NCBI RefSeq assembly: GCF_009996735.1
Contig: NZ_JAACYI010000002.1
Location: forward strand, 186,001-250,000
Direction of reading: 5' to 3'
DNA from: Cellulomonas sp. APG4
GTDB lineage: Bacteria > Actinomycetota > Actinomycetes > Actinomycetales > Cellulomonadaceae
Length of the DNA: 64,000 nucleotides
Shown: positions 1 through 13,475 of the stretch, piece after piece
Numbering within the stretch: the stretch's first letter is position 1
How the letters are laid out: each line of letters opens with the position of its first letter
Translations under genes and position numbers: made by a program
Notes under the pieces: generated by a model
The model's database searches: none
The model's input: only the letters and a program-made list of their open reading frames with translations
What the model was told of the DNA's origin: nothing

Positions 1-535
1 CCTGGGCCAGCCGGTCCGGGTCGGTCGGGTCCGCGCGCGTGAGCGACTGCACGAGGGCCTCGGCGAGCTCGGCCTCGGTCCCGGCGTCGTCGGCGGGCAC
101 GGGCTCGAGGAAGTCGATCATGCTCCCGGCGAGGGAGGCACGGAACGACTGCTGCGTGGGGTCGACCCAGGTGTCGGTGACCTCCACGGCGCTCGTCACG
201 GTCGCGTCCGCCTGGTCGACGAGGGTGAGCACGGACTCGTGCACCGCGGGGTCCACGTCGGCGAGCTCGATCACCGCGACGCGGCGGTCGGTCAGCACGC
301 CGTCGAGCACGTCGGGTGCGAGCGCCGTCATGGCCGCGCGTGCCTGCTCGAGGTCGGTGGTCCGGGCGTCGAGCTCGGCCCGCAGGTCGCCCGAGCGGTT
401 GCGCAGCTCCTCGACCTCCCCGGTCAGGGCGTCGCCGATCGACTCCTTGAGCGGGCCGGCGCCGAGCACGATGCCCACGGCGAGCGCCATGAACACCGAG
501 ATGAGCGAGACGAGGTGGTAACGGAAGTCGATCAC
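1..535 (-). CDS. steB: SteB/MctB-like copper-transporter-family membrane protein (3' end cut by window)
   Basis: The first 178 codons are present; the C-terminus lies outside the window. Reading from a GTG at 535 gives a short cytoplasmic start, one strongly hydrophobic segment at about residues 8-30 (LVSLISVFMALAVGIVLGAG), then a polar region with a likely coiled coil (EVEELRNRSGDLRAELDAR) and a folded part. This is the plan of the actinobacterial MctB/SteB family: one N-terminal membrane segment with the body outside the membrane. It follows steA by 34 bases, the steA-steB order known from Corynebacterium, where the pair affects cell-wall and septum function; mycobacterial MctB is linked to copper export. 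Family assignment rests on topology and neighbour; which of the two roles applies here is unknown. Confidence 0.75.
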   Translation of the reverse strand, partial: MIDFRYHLVSLISVFMALAVGIVLGAGPLKESIGDALTGEVEELRNRSGDLRAELDARTTDLEQARAAMTALAPDVLDGVLTDRRVAVIELADVDPAVHESVLTLVDQADATVTSAVEVTDTWVDPTQQSFRASLAGSMIDFLEPVPADDAGTEAELAEALVQSLTRADPTDPDRLAQ

Positions 536-569
536 GATGAGGTCTCTCGGTCGGGAGCGGTGGAGGTGG

Positions 570-1760
570 TCACACCCCACCGCCGAACAGGCCACGGACG
601 GACGACCACACGCCGTCGTACCAGGCCGCGAGCAGGATGAAGAAGGTCTGGCCGGCCGCGGTCGAGGCCAGCGCGACGGTCAGGGCGAAGAGGCCCGCGA
701 TCACGAGCAGCCCCAGCTGCCAGCTCGAGATCCGCTGGCGGTAGAGCCGGGAGACGCCCTTGGCGTCGATGAGCTTCGACCCCACGCGCAGTCGGGTGAG
801 GAAGGTGCTCGCCATGCCTGAGCGTCCCTTGTCGAGGAACTCGACGAGGGTCGCGTGGGTGCCCACGGCGACGATGAGCTCAGCTCCCTTGTCGTCCGCC
901 AGGAGCATCGCGACGTCCTCGCTCGTGCCCGTGGCCGGGAAGACGACGTGGGGCACGCCCAGCTTCTCGACGCGCTCGACCCCGGGCGCACGGCCGTCGC
1001 GGTAGGCGTGCACCACGACCTCGGCCCCGCAGGTCAGCGCGCGGTCGGACACCGAGTCCATGTCACCGACGATCATGTCCGGGGTCCACCCCGCCTCGAG
1101 GATCGCGTCTGCGCCGCCGTCGACGCCCACGAGCACCGGGCGGTACTCCTTGATGTAGGGCCGCAGGACCACGAGGTCCTCCTTGTAGTGGTAGCCCCGC
1201 ACGACGATGAGCACCTGGCGCCCGTCGATCGGTGTCGCGACGTCCGGCACCCCGACCCCGTCGAGCAGCAGCTCGCGCTCGCGGCGGAGGTAGTCCATCG
1301 TGTTCGCGGCGAAGGACTCGAGCTGGACGGCGAGGCCCGCACGCGCCTCCTCCATCGCGGCGGCGACGGACGCCGCGTCCTGCACCGTGCCCTCGGCGAC
1401 CACGGTCTCGCCGTCGTGCACGGCGCCGTCCACGACGCGCACCCGACGCCCCTCGGTGAGCGTCAGCACGTCGGGGCCGAGGTCGTCGACGAGGGTGATC
1501 CCCGCCTGCACCAGGATGTCCGGTCCCAGGTTCGGGTAGCGGCCCGACGTCGAGCGGGCTGCGTTGAGCACCGCGAGGGGCTTGCACGCCGCGAGAGCCT
1601 CGGCCGATACCCGGTCGATGTCGAGGTGGTCGATCACCGCGATCTCACCGGGACGCAGCCGCTTGGTCAGGTTCTTGGTCCGTGGGTCGACGCGGACGAC
1701 CCCTGCCAGCCCGTCGGGCTCGGTCGCGGGGGTCTGCTGCGTCCTACGAAGCGGTCTCAT
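570..1760 (-). CDS. steA: SteA-like protein, thiamine pyrophosphokinase-like fold with C-terminal membrane anchor
   Basis: 396 residues from ATG 1760. The middle carries thiamine-pyrophosphokinase-like signatures: DGGAD at 214-218 and GDMDSVSD at 232-239, the aspartate-rich site that binds substrate and metal in that fold. The last 50 residues contain one hydrophobic segment (about 348-375), so the protein is probably membrane-tethered. This combination is the SteA family of Actinobacteria, named for a septum/cytokinetic-ring role in Corynebacterium. It starts six bases after recN stops and is followed by the SteB-like gene, so it is likely co-transcribed with both. True thiamine kinase activity is not implied: the extra N-terminal domain and anchor set it apart from enzymes of thiamine salvage. 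Confidence 0.85.
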   Translation of the reverse strand: MRPLRRTQQTPATEPDGLAGVVRVDPRTKNLTKRLRPGEIAVIDHLDIDRVSAEALAACKPLAVLNAARSTSGRYPNLGPDILVQAGITLVDDLGPDVLTLTEGRRVRVVDGAVHDGETVVAEGTVQDAASVAAAMEEARAGLAVQLESFAANTMDYLRRERELLLDGVGVPDVATPIDGRQVLIVVRGYHYKEDLVVLRPYIKEYRPVLVGVDGGADAILEAGWTPDMIVGDMDSVSDRALTCGAEVVVHAYRDGRAPGVERVEKLGVPHVVFPATGTSEDVAMLLADDKGAELIVAVGTHATLVEFLDKGRSGMASTFLTRLRVGSKLIDAKGVSRLYRQRISSWQLGLLVIAGLFALTVALASTAAGQTFFILLAAWYDGVWSSVRGLFGGGV

Positions 1761-1766
1761 CGCGGG

Positions 1767-3488
1767 TCATCGTCCCACGACGGAGCGCTCGAGGAGCTCA
1801 GCGGCGTGCTCCCGCGCCGTGCTGGAGTCCTCCTGACCGGACAGCATGCGTGCGAGCTCGGCCACCCGGTCGTCGCCGTCGACCCGCCGGACGTCCGAGG
1901 CGGTGACGACGTCGGCCCCGGACTCGACCGACTTGCTCACGACGAGGTGCTGGTCCGCGAACGCCGCGACCTGCGCCAGGTGGGTGACCACGACGACCTG
2001 CGCCTGCTTCGAGAGCTCCGCCAGACGCCGGCCCACCTCGACGGCGGCCTTCCCGCCGACCCCCGCGTCGACCTCGTCGAAGACGAACGTGTCGGGCCGC
2101 GCCGCCCCTGAGCCGGGCGCGGTCGCGAGCGCGACCTCGATCGCGAGCATGACGCGCGAGAGCTCGCCTCCCGATGCACCCTGGCCGAGCGGACGCGCCG
2201 GGGCGCCCGCGTGCGGCTCGAGGTTCATGCGTACCTCCTCGGCGCCCCACGGGCCGGGCTCGTCGAGCGTCTCGAGCTCCACCACCAGGCGGGCCGAGGA
2301 CATCGCGAGGCCCGTGAGCTCGTCCGTGACCGCTCGGGCGAGGACGTCGGCGGCCGAGCGTCGCACCTGGGTCACTCGCGCTGCGCACGCGAGCAGCTCG
2401 GTCTCGAGGTCGGCGAGCCGCTCGCGGATCTCCTCGGTCCGCGTCTCGCCGCCATCGAGCTCGAGCAGGCGGCGGCCGGCGCCCTCGGCCCAGGCGAGCA
2501 CGTCGTCGACGGTCCCGGCGTGGGTGCGGGCGAGGGCCGTGAGCTCGGCACGGCGACGATGCACGACGTCGAGCCGTGCAGGGTCGGCCTGGAGGTCCTC
2601 GCCGTAGCCGGCGAGCTCGGTCACGAGGTCTGCGACGAGGTACCCGACCTCCGCCACCCGCGTCGCGAGCTGTGCCAGCTGGTCGTCGTGCTCGGACACC
2701 TGCTCAAGTGCACGCCGCGCGTCGTCGACACAGACTGCCGCCCCGCCGACGTCCCCCAGGTCGCCGCCTCCGCCGAGGGCGTCGTGCGCGGAGCGCGCGG
2801 CCGTGCGCAACGCCTCTGCGTGGTCGAGGCGTTGCGCCTCGGCGGCGAGCTCGTGGTCCTCACCTGGCTGCGGGTCGACCCGCTCGACCTCGGCGAGCCC
2901 CACCCGGAGCAGCTCGGCCTCGTGCCGACGCTCGGCGTCGTGGGTCAGGATCTCGTCGAGCTCGGCCGCCAGCTGCCGACGCTCGGCCCACGCACGCCTG
3001 TACGCGCTCAGCGCCTCGTCGAGGTCGGGCCCGGCGAAGGCGTCGAGCGCCTCACGCTGTCGCTGCGGCGAGCGCAGGCGGTTCTGCTCGGCCTGCCCGT
3101 GCACCGTGACCAGCTGGTCGGCGAGCTCGGCGAGCAGTCCCTGCGGCACCGTGCGACCCCCGAGAACTGCACGCGAGCGTCCGGCCGCCGCGACCGTACG
3201 TGCGACCACGAGGGAGCCGTCGTCGTCGACCGTCGCGCCGGCCTCGAGAGCGCGCGCGGCGACGGGTGACCCGTGCGGCAGCACGAAGCACCCCTCGGCG
3301 CTGGCCTGGGTCGCGCCCGCCCGCACCGCACCGGCGTCGGCGCGACCGCCGAGGATCAGCCCGAGCCCGGTGAGGACCATCGTCTTGCCGGCCCCCGTCT
3401 CGCCGGTGATCACCGTGAGGCCGGGCCCGAGGGGCACGTGGGCGCTCGTGATGACGCCCAGGTTCTCGATCCGGATGTCCTCGATCAC
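1767..3488 (-). CDS. recN: DNA repair ATPase RecN
   Basis: 573 residues. RecN is an SMC-like ATPase that acts at DNA double-strand breaks with RecA. Walker A is GETGAGKT at 29-36, after the typical N-terminus IEDIRIENLGVI. Long helical arms rich in Arg/Glu fill the middle; near the C-terminus are the ABC signature (GASGGELSRVMLAIE) and Walker B (TFVFDEVDAGVGG). I chose GTG at 3488: it gives the family N-terminus at once and overlaps the nadK stop by four bases (GTGA). The open frame continues upstream for over 120 codons but that part is antisense-like, arginine-rich and unrelated. Length matches the family (about 550-590). The nadK-recN order is the common actinobacterial one. Confidence 0.95.
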   Translation of the reverse strand: MIEDIRIENLGVITSAHVPLGPGLTVITGETGAGKTMVLTGLGLILGGRADAGAVRAGATQASAEGCFVLPHGSPVAARALEAGATVDDDGSLVVARTVAAAGRSRAVLGGRTVPQGLLAELADQLVTVHGQAEQNRLRSPQRQREALDAFAGPDLDEALSAYRRAWAERRQLAAELDEILTHDAERRHEAELLRVGLAEVERVDPQPGEDHELAAEAQRLDHAEALRTAARSAHDALGGGGDLGDVGGAAVCVDDARRALEQVSEHDDQLAQLATRVAEVGYLVADLVTELAGYGEDLQADPARLDVVHRRRAELTALARTHAGTVDDVLAWAEGAGRRLLELDGGETRTEEIRERLADLETELLACAARVTQVRRSAADVLARAVTDELTGLAMSSARLVVELETLDEPGPWGAEEVRMNLEPHAGAPARPLGQGASGGELSRVMLAIEVALATAPGSGAARPDTFVFDEVDAGVGGKAAVEVGRRLAELSKQAQVVVVTHLAQVAAFADQHLVVSKSVESGADVVTASDVRRVDGDDRVAELARMLSGQEDSSTAREHAAELLERSVVGR

Positions 3489-4402
3489 GTGCTCCGCCCC
3501 CGCGGGTCTTCGGCGCGGGCTCCGTCCGCGCCCGGGCTCACGTCGCCGACGTCCGGGACGCCGTTCGGCGCGCGCCCACGCCACCCGCTGACGGGGAGCG
3601 CGAACCTCGAGACCAACCGATCCGTGAACGGCGCATGGCTCAACCGGGCCAGCCGGATGGGGGTCTCCCCGCGCCGCACCTCGATCCGCGTCCCCACCGG
3701 GAGCTCGGCGCTGCGGCGCCCGTCGCAGGTCAGCCCGCCGGCACTCGACGACCTGGCCAGGATCTCGACCGCGAGCACCGACCGTGGCCCCACGACCAGC
3801 GGACGGGCGAAGAGCGCGTGCGCCGAGATCGGCACGAGCAGCATCGCGTCGACGTCCGGCCACACGACGGGCCCTCCGGCGGAGAACGCGTGCGCCGTCG
3901 ACCCCGTCGACGTCGCCATGACCACCCCGTCGCAGCCGAAAGACGACAGGGGGCGCCCGTCCACCTCGACGACGACCTCGACCATGCGAGCGCGATCGGC
4001 CTTCTCGATGGTCGCCTCGTTGATGGCCCAGTAGCTCTCGGGTCGTGCGCCGGGCCGCATCACCCGCACGTCGATCGTCCCGCGCTCCTCGACGTCGAAC
4101 TCGCCTGCCGCGATGCGCCGCACCGCCTCGTCGATGTCCTCGCGCTCGCTCTCTGCGAGGAAGCCGATGTGCCCGAGATTCACACCCAGCAGGGGGACGT
4201 CCATGCCGTACGTGAGCTCGGCCGCGCGCAGGATCGTGCCGTCACCGCCGAGCACGATCGTCATCGCGAGGTCGTCGGTCCCCGTGAGCTGGTGCTCGAG
4301 GACAGGCTGCAGGCCCGCGCGCCGGAGCGAATCGACGGCCTCGCGGGCCGCCGCGACCGCCTCAGGTCGCCCGCTGTGCGTCACCACCAGGACCGATCTC
4401 AT
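3485..4402 (-). CDS. nadK: NAD kinase
   Basis: 305 residues. Phosphorylates NAD to NADP in the cytoplasm. Diagnostic motifs: GGDGT at 52-56, an NE motif (AINEATIEKA) and the glycine-rich TGSTAHAFSAGGP loop that binds the substrate. The start is ATG 4402, which overlaps the tlyA stop as ATGA; the stop overlaps recN as GTGA, so tlyA-nadK-recN look translationally coupled. The frame is open further upstream but that extension lies wholly inside tlyA. The C-terminal 40 residues are polar and probably disordered, somewhat longer than in shorter NadK proteins. Confidence 0.95.
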   Translation of the reverse strand: MRSVLVVTHSGRPEAVAAAREAVDSLRRAGLQPVLEHQLTGTDDLAMTIVLGGDGTILRAAELTYGMDVPLLGVNLGHIGFLAESEREDIDEAVRRIAAGEFDVEERGTIDVRVMRPGARPESYWAINEATIEKADRARMVEVVVEVDGRPLSSFGCDGVVMATSTGSTAHAFSAGGPVVWPDVDAMLLVPISAHALFARPLVVGPRSVLAVEILARSSSAGGLTCDGRRSAELPVGTRIEVRRGETPIRLARLSHAPFTDRLVSRFALPVSGWRGRAPNGVPDVGDVSPGADGARAEDPRGRST

Positions 4403-5262
4403 GCGTGCTCCTCGACGAGCACGGCAGTCCCGTCGACGACCGCGCTGCGGACGGCCACCACGATCCGAGGCGACGCCCCGCCCTCGAGAGCCTCGCCGCG
4501 ATGACCCACGTCCACCCGCACGAAGTACTCGACGTTCCCGTGCTCGCCAGGGACGGGGCTCGGCACGACTGCGCGTACGAGACCGCCGCACCGCCGCGCC
4601 GCCTCGACCACTGACAGCACCGCCTCGGAACGCAAGGACGGCGACGAGACCACCCCGCGCGCTCCCAGTCGCGCCCGCCCGACCTCGAACTGCGGCTTGA
4701 CCATCGCGAGCAGCACGGCGCCGCGCGCGCAGACCTCCATGACGGGAGGGAGGGCGAGGGTCAGCGAGATGAAGGAGAGGTCCGCCACGGCGAGCGAAGG
4801 CTCGGGGCCGGGCAGCACACCCGGGCGGAGGTCGCGCACGTTGACACCCTCGAGGAGGGTCAGACGTTCGTCGCCGCGCAGCTCAGGTGCGAGCTGACCG
4901 TGACCCACGTCGAGCGCGACGACGTGGTGCGCCCCACGCTCGAGCAACACCTGCGTGAACCCCCCGGTCGACGCACCGACGTCGAGCGCGTCGACACCCT
5001 CGACGACGACGGGCACCCCGAGCCGGTCGAGCGCATCAAGCGCGCCGACGAGCTTCAGCGCGGCGCGCGAGACGTACTCTGTCGGCCCGGCGGAGACGGC
5101 GACCTCCGCGTCCGACGATATGCCCTGGGACGGCTTGCGCGCAGTCGCGCCGGCCACGCTCACGCGGCCGTCGACGACGAGTTCCGCAGCGCGCGCGCGA
5201 GATCGTGCGAGCCCGCGCCGCACGAGCTCCGCGTCCAGCCTCGACGTGGTCCTCGACGTCAT
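4399..5262 (-). CDS. tlyA: TlyA family rRNA (cytidine-2'-O)-methyltransferase
   Basis: 287 residues. N-terminal S4 RNA-binding domain (about 1-65: RLDAELVRRGLARSRARAAE), then a Rossmann FtsJ-like methyltransferase domain with the SAM loop DVGASTGGFTQVLL and the KPQFE motif. In mycobacteria TlyA methylates C1409 of 16S and C1920 of 23S rRNA and its loss gives capreomycin resistance; the same reaction is inferred here. Start ATG 5262 overlaps the preceding gene's stop (ATGA) and the gene's own stop overlaps nadK. Its place between an rRNA operon block and nadK-recN is the usual actinobacterial neighbourhood. Confidence 0.93.
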   Translation of the reverse strand: MTSRTTSRLDAELVRRGLARSRARAAELVVDGRVSVAGATARKPSQGISSDAEVAVSAGPTEYVSRAALKLVGALDALDRLGVPVVVEGVDALDVGASTGGFTQVLLERGAHHVVALDVGHGQLAPELRGDERLTLLEGVNVRDLRPGVLPGPEPSLAVADLSFISLTLALPPVMEVCARGAVLLAMVKPQFEVGRARLGARGVVSSPSLRSEAVLSVVEAARRCGGLVRAVVPSPVPGEHGNVEYFVRVDVGHRGEALEGGASPRIVVAVRSAVVDGTAVLVEEHA

Positions 5263-5441
5263 TCGCGGGTCTCGGCCAGCCGGTCGGAGAGAGCACCGTG
5301 CACCGCCTCGTAGACCGCGACGTGCTCGCGTACCGGCCGCGCGTGCAGGCCGTCGAGAACGCTCAGTGCGGCGTCGACGGAGGAATCCCCCGTCGCGGTC
5401 ACGGTCGGGCCGCCATCCTCGTGCCGTTCGACCTGATCCAC
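5259..5441 (-). CDS. Small conserved-context protein, 60 residues, unknown function
   Basis: I do not recognise a named family. The start GTG 5441 is supported by a GAGGAGG Shine-Dalgarno six bases upstream, and the stop overlaps tlyA's ATG (ATGA), so it is very likely translated. The protein is acidic at its N-terminus (DQVERHEDGG) and mostly helical after that (SSVDAALSVLDGLHARPVRE), with no cysteines and no membrane segment. Similar small frames commonly sit directly before tlyA in Actinobacteria. A much longer reading frame extends upstream but its codon use is antisense-like. Confidence 0.72.
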   Translation of the reverse strand: MDQVERHEDGGPTVTATGDSSVDAALSVLDGLHARPVREHVAVYEAVHGALSDRLAETRE

Positions 5442-5577
5442 CGCTCGCCTCCTCGTCCCGTCGCCCTGCGCACACGTTCTCCGTGCCACGCTACCGCCCG
5501 CACACGCGCGCGTCGGTCTCCCTTCCACAGACACCCCCGCACCGGAGCCGACAAGGCGCAGCCGCGCAGGTCTCGTG
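5442..5577. other. Short intergenic region, no feature seen
   Basis: 136 bases between the HAD gene stop and the 60-residue gene. It holds the Shine-Dalgarno of the latter at its left edge. I see no convincing promoter, terminator stem or RNA gene. Confidence 0.4.
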
Positions 5578-6582
5578 CTAGACGACGCCGAGATCCGGCA
5601 GCGTCCCGGCCGTGAGCGCGCGCCCGGCGTCTGCGGCGCTCCACGCCGCGGCGCACGCGACGCGCACACGGTCGAGCGAGTCGCCCGCATCTCTCATCTC
5701 GAGAGAGTCGTCGACCACCCGTGCGGCCGCATCGCGGCACGCCCACCAGCCGTCGCGAAGCACAGGGACAGGATGCGGCTCGAGCAGGCTGCGCAGGTCG
5801 GCGCCGAGGAAGCTGGGACGCTCGCCGGGTTTGGCGAGCACCGCGTCCCGAGCCGTGCTCACACCCGTCAGCACGTGGAGTCCCGGGAAACCCGCCGCGC
5901 GAGCTCCCGCAAGATCGGTGTCCAGCCTGTCTCCGACCACCAAGGTGCGCTTACCTCCGAAGCGCTCGACCGCAAGACGGAACAACGCGGGCGACGGCTT
6001 GCCCGCGCTCACCGGCTCCACACCGGTCGCAGCGCGGACGACCTCGACGAGCGCGCCGTTACCGGGCGCGAGACCGAGCTCGTTCGGCAGCGTCATGTCC
6101 CGGTTGCTCGCGACGTGCCATGCGCCGCGCTGGATCGCGTACGCCGCCTGCGCAAGGTGGCGCCATCCGACGTCGGGCGCGAAGCCCTGCACCACGGCAA
6201 CCGGTTCCTCGTCGGCCGACGACACGACCGCGAAGCCCTTGGCCCGCACAGCCGTGACCAGACCAGCACCACCGACGACCAAGACCCGATCGCCGCGCGC
6301 AAGTCGGGTCGCGAGCACCTCGGCGGCGGCCTGGGCGGCGGTCATCACGTCATCGGCGCCGGCGGGGATGTCGAGCCTCGAGAGGTGGTCGGCGACCTCT
6401 TCCGGCTCACGCGATGCATTGTTCGTGACGAAGGCCAGGCGCAGCCCGGCAGCTCGGGCCGCGCCCAAGCTCGACGCCGCGTGATCGACCGGCAAGGGCC
6501 CCCGGTACGCCACTCCGTCGAGATCGACCAGGGCGAGGTCGAACGCCTCGCACAGCGGTTCAGTCGACTCCGCCAGCATCAT
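5578..6582 (-). CDS. HAD-IIA (NagD/PGP-like) phosphatase
   Basis: 334 residues. Class IIA HAD hydrolase: motif I VDLDGV with Asp20 and Asp22, motif II VTNNASRE, motif III lysine in SAGKPSPALF, and motif IV VVGDRLDTDLAGA. The nucleophile Asp20 would carry the phosphoryl group; the C2 cap sits between motifs II and III. Substrates in this family include sugar phosphates, nucleotides and phosphoglycolate; none can be assigned here. The last 80 residues after motif IV are an Ala/Arg/Asp-rich extension not needed for the fold. Start ATG 6582 overlaps the TPR gene's stop (ATGA); a second ATG follows directly at 6579. Order TPR-HAD-tlyA is common in Actinobacteria. Confidence 0.88.
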   Translation of the reverse strand: MMLAESTEPLCEAFDLALVDLDGVAYRGPLPVDHAASSLGAARAAGLRLAFVTNNASREPEEVADHLSRLDIPAGADDVMTAAQAAAEVLATRLARGDRVLVVGGAGLVTAVRAKGFAVVSSADEEPVAVVQGFAPDVGWRHLAQAAYAIQRGAWHVASNRDMTLPNELGLAPGNGALVEVVRAATGVEPVSAGKPSPALFRLAVERFGGKRTLVVGDRLDTDLAGARAAGFPGLHVLTGVSTARDAVLAKPGERPSFLGADLRSLLEPHPVPVLRDGWWACRDAAARVVDDSLEMRDAGDSLDRVRVACAAAWSAADAGRALTAGTLPDLGVV

Positions 6583-7682
6583 GCCTCGTCCTCCGCTTGC
6601 CCACCCTCAGCCGTCCGTGATCTCCGGTCGACGACGGCTCCTGCACGAGGCGCAGAAGCTTCCGACTCGAGGTCGTACACGACGACGTCTTCCTCGTCGC
6701 GCCCCGTGGCCCCTTCGGCCGCGAGGAGCGACGAGGCCTCTTCCGCGCGACCCGCAGCCTCGAGGGCGGCCGCGCGTGCGATCACTACGCGCGCGCGCAG
6801 CTCCGCCGTCGCGCGGGCCACCACGGGACCGTCGAGAACTGCCAGAGCGGCCTCCGGATCCCCGAGGTCGAGCCTGGCCCCGCTGACGACAAGTGCGAGC
6901 TCGACCTGCAGCTCGGGCGGGAGCTCACGCACGACCTCGTCCTGCGCGATGGCCAGGGCGCGCTCCGGGCGGCCGAGTCCGCGCTCGCAGTCCGCCATCA
7001 ACGGCAGGTGCTCGTTCGACCCGTTCAAGCGCCGGACGGTCCGCAACTCGCGGAGAGCCTCCGCGTAGCGACCCGTTCGGTACGCCGTGATGCCAGCGGC
7101 CTCACGCACGACGTCAACCCGCCCGGCACGTCGCACCGCCGCCTGCGCGTGCGCGTATGCAAGCTCGGGATCGTCGTCCAAGAGGCGCCCGGCCATGACC
7201 AGGTGCCGCGCGACCCCGTCCGCATTCTCCCTGCTGAGCGTCCGCAGACGCGCCCGAGCGGCCCTGTCGAGATCGCTCGCCTGGACCTCGTCGGGAATCT
7301 CTGGCGCACGCGGACCGCGAGGTGAGGCGTCGGAGCCTGAACCTCCTCGTCGAGCGTGCAACCGGGCTGACGCGTCGTCGTCAGCCTCTCTACGACCGTC
7401 GCGCGCTCGGGTCGCTCCGTCGCGATCGGCTCGTCCTCGCCGGGCCCCGGCGGTACCTCCGCGTGACCTGCGTCCGTCCGCTCCCTGGCCCACGGCGGAC
7501 GCACCACCCTCGCCTTGACCGCGCGCGGGCCGTCCTCGGCCCTCACCCGCCGTCGCCGTTGAACGACCTGCGTCGCGCACGTCGGACCGTGCCCCATCCC
7601 GACCGCGGTCGCCGGGCGTGCTGTCGACACTGGGCCGCGACCTCTCGTCACCGCGACCGCGGTCGTCTTGATCCTGCTGCAC
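6579..7682 (-). CDS. TPR-like helical repeat protein with disordered, charged N-terminus
   Basis: 367 residues from GTG 7682, with an AAAGGA element ten bases upstream. Residues 1 to about 130 are Arg/Asp/Gly-rich low complexity with no predicted fold; about 135-320 are alternating short helices of the tetratricopeptide type (ELAYAHAQAAVRRAGRVDVV, then AGITAYRTGRYAEALRELRT); the tail is acidic. TPR domains bind protein partners; the partner here is unknown. The gene is first in the unit that continues through HAD, tlyA, nadK and recN, and it lies directly beyond the rRNA operon terminator. The start is uncertain because the N-terminus has no homology anchor; later GTG codons are possible. Confidence 0.78.
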   Translation of the reverse strand: MQQDQDDRGRGDERSRPSVDSTPGDRGRDGARSDVRDAGRSTATAGEGRGRPARGQGEGGASAVGQGADGRRSRGGTAGARRGRADRDGATRARDGRREADDDASARLHARRGGSGSDASPRGPRAPEIPDEVQASDLDRAARARLRTLSRENADGVARHLVMAGRLLDDDPELAYAHAQAAVRRAGRVDVVREAAGITAYRTGRYAEALRELRTVRRLNGSNEHLPLMADCERGLGRPERALAIAQDEVVRELPPELQVELALVVSGARLDLGDPEAALAVLDGPVVARATAELRARVVIARAAALEAAGRAEEASSLLAAEGATGRDEEDVVVYDLESEASAPRAGAVVDRRSRTAEGGQAEDEA

Positions 7683-7741
7683 GTGTGGAGTGTCCTTTCG
7701 AGGCCTGTCGGCAGATCATCTCATGGTCGGAGGGCTGAATG

Positions 7742-7776
7742 CAGAAAGGGCCACCCCGGTGGGGTGGCCCTTTCTG
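7742..7776 (-). terminator. rRNA operon terminator hairpin
   Basis: A perfect 16-bp inverted repeat (arms 7742-7757 and 7761-7776) with a 3-base loop, ten bases beyond the 5S gene. There is no long U-tract after the stem on the minus strand, but the distal arm itself ends in CCCUUUCUG. Position and strength make it the terminator of the rrn operon. Confidence 0.85.
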
Positions 7777-7785
7777 AAAGGATGT

Positions 7786-7902
7786 TCGGCGGCGACCTAC
7801 TCTCCCACACAGTCTCCCGTGCAGTACCATCGGCGCAGAAGGGCTTAGCTTCCGGGTTCGGAATGGAGCCGGGCGTTTCCCCTTCGCTATGACCGCCGTA
7901 AC
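7786..7902 (-). rRNA. rrf: 5S ribosomal RNA
   Basis: 117 bases on the minus strand beginning GTTACGGCGGTCATAGCG and closing with the complementary end near CGCCGCCGAAC. The core blocks CCCGGCUCCAUUCCGAAC and GGGAGAGUAGGUCG are typical of 5S rRNA. It is the last gene of the rrn operon, about 80 bases after 23S. Ends are estimated from pairing of the terminal helix. Confidence 0.95.
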
Positions 7903-7982
7903 TCTATGGAGATGTCAATCGGTGTCCCGACCGTATCTCGGGAACCGCACAGTGGACGCGTAGCAATAGTAAGGTGTGTCAA
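7903..7982 (-). other. 23S-5S spacer with distal arm of the pre-23S processing stem
   Basis: 80-base spacer. Bases 7942-7960 are the reverse complement, with one mismatch, of 11105-11123 just before 23S. Together they would close a long helix around the 23S precursor, the usual RNase III target. No tRNA is present. Confidence 0.7.
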
Positions 7983-12948
<4,966 letters not shown>

Positions 12949-13397
12949 GATGTCTATAGGCACCCACACCCGAAGGCATGGACGACCGACACACGAAGCG
13001 GCCCCGAAGGACCTGTTCTCATCTGGCCTCGATCAAATGTTCAACTGACGTAAAACATTCGTCTCAACCAAGTCACCGAGCCAGGCAGACCCGCACCACA
13101 ACGGCACGAACCACACCCGAACACGACGACAACTTGGCATCGACTTTCGGCACGCTGTTGAGTTCTCAAGGAACGAACGCTCATCCATCCAGACCCTTCG
13201 GCCCATCCGGAGGCAACTTCTCAATCTTACCCCATCGGCGGGCCGTTATGATCCGTGAGGATCGACCCGACGTCTGGGCCCGCGTCTCAGCCGGCGACAT
13301 GAGTGTCACCGGCTGGTCTTCGGGGAGTCCTCCGCTGGGACCGGCCGCGGCGCTTGGCGCCTCTCGTCCGTTCCTCCCGTCCGGAGCAACAGGTAGG
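12949..13397 (-). other. rrn leader region
   Basis: About 450 bases between the promoter candidate and 16S, with no gene. Bases 13149-13175 read on the minus strand as CGTTCCTTGAGAACTCAACA, the conserved block upstream of 16S in Actinobacteria that takes part in processing or antitermination. A second -10-like TAAGAT lies at 13224-13229 without a good -35, so a downstream second promoter is possible but weak. Confidence 0.55.
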
Positions 13398-13427
13398 ACT
13401 CTACGCACACGCCGTCGCGAGCGTCAA
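13398..13427 (-). promoter_or_regulatory. Candidate main rrn promoter
   Basis: On the minus strand TTGACG (13422-13427) is followed after 18 bases by TAGAGT (13398-13403), a good match to a vegetative sigma promoter. It lies about 450 bases before 16S and only 49 bases beyond the tyrS stop, so the rrn operon has its own start directly after tyrS. Confidence 0.6.
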
Positions 13428-13475
13428 ACCAGGCGTGGCCCGCCGTTCATCCGGCCGTCGTCGCCACGACACCGG

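Noticed and set aside
13224-13229. TAAGAT as a second rrn promoter.
   Set aside because: No acceptable -35 at 16-19 bases; kept only as a remark in the leader entry.
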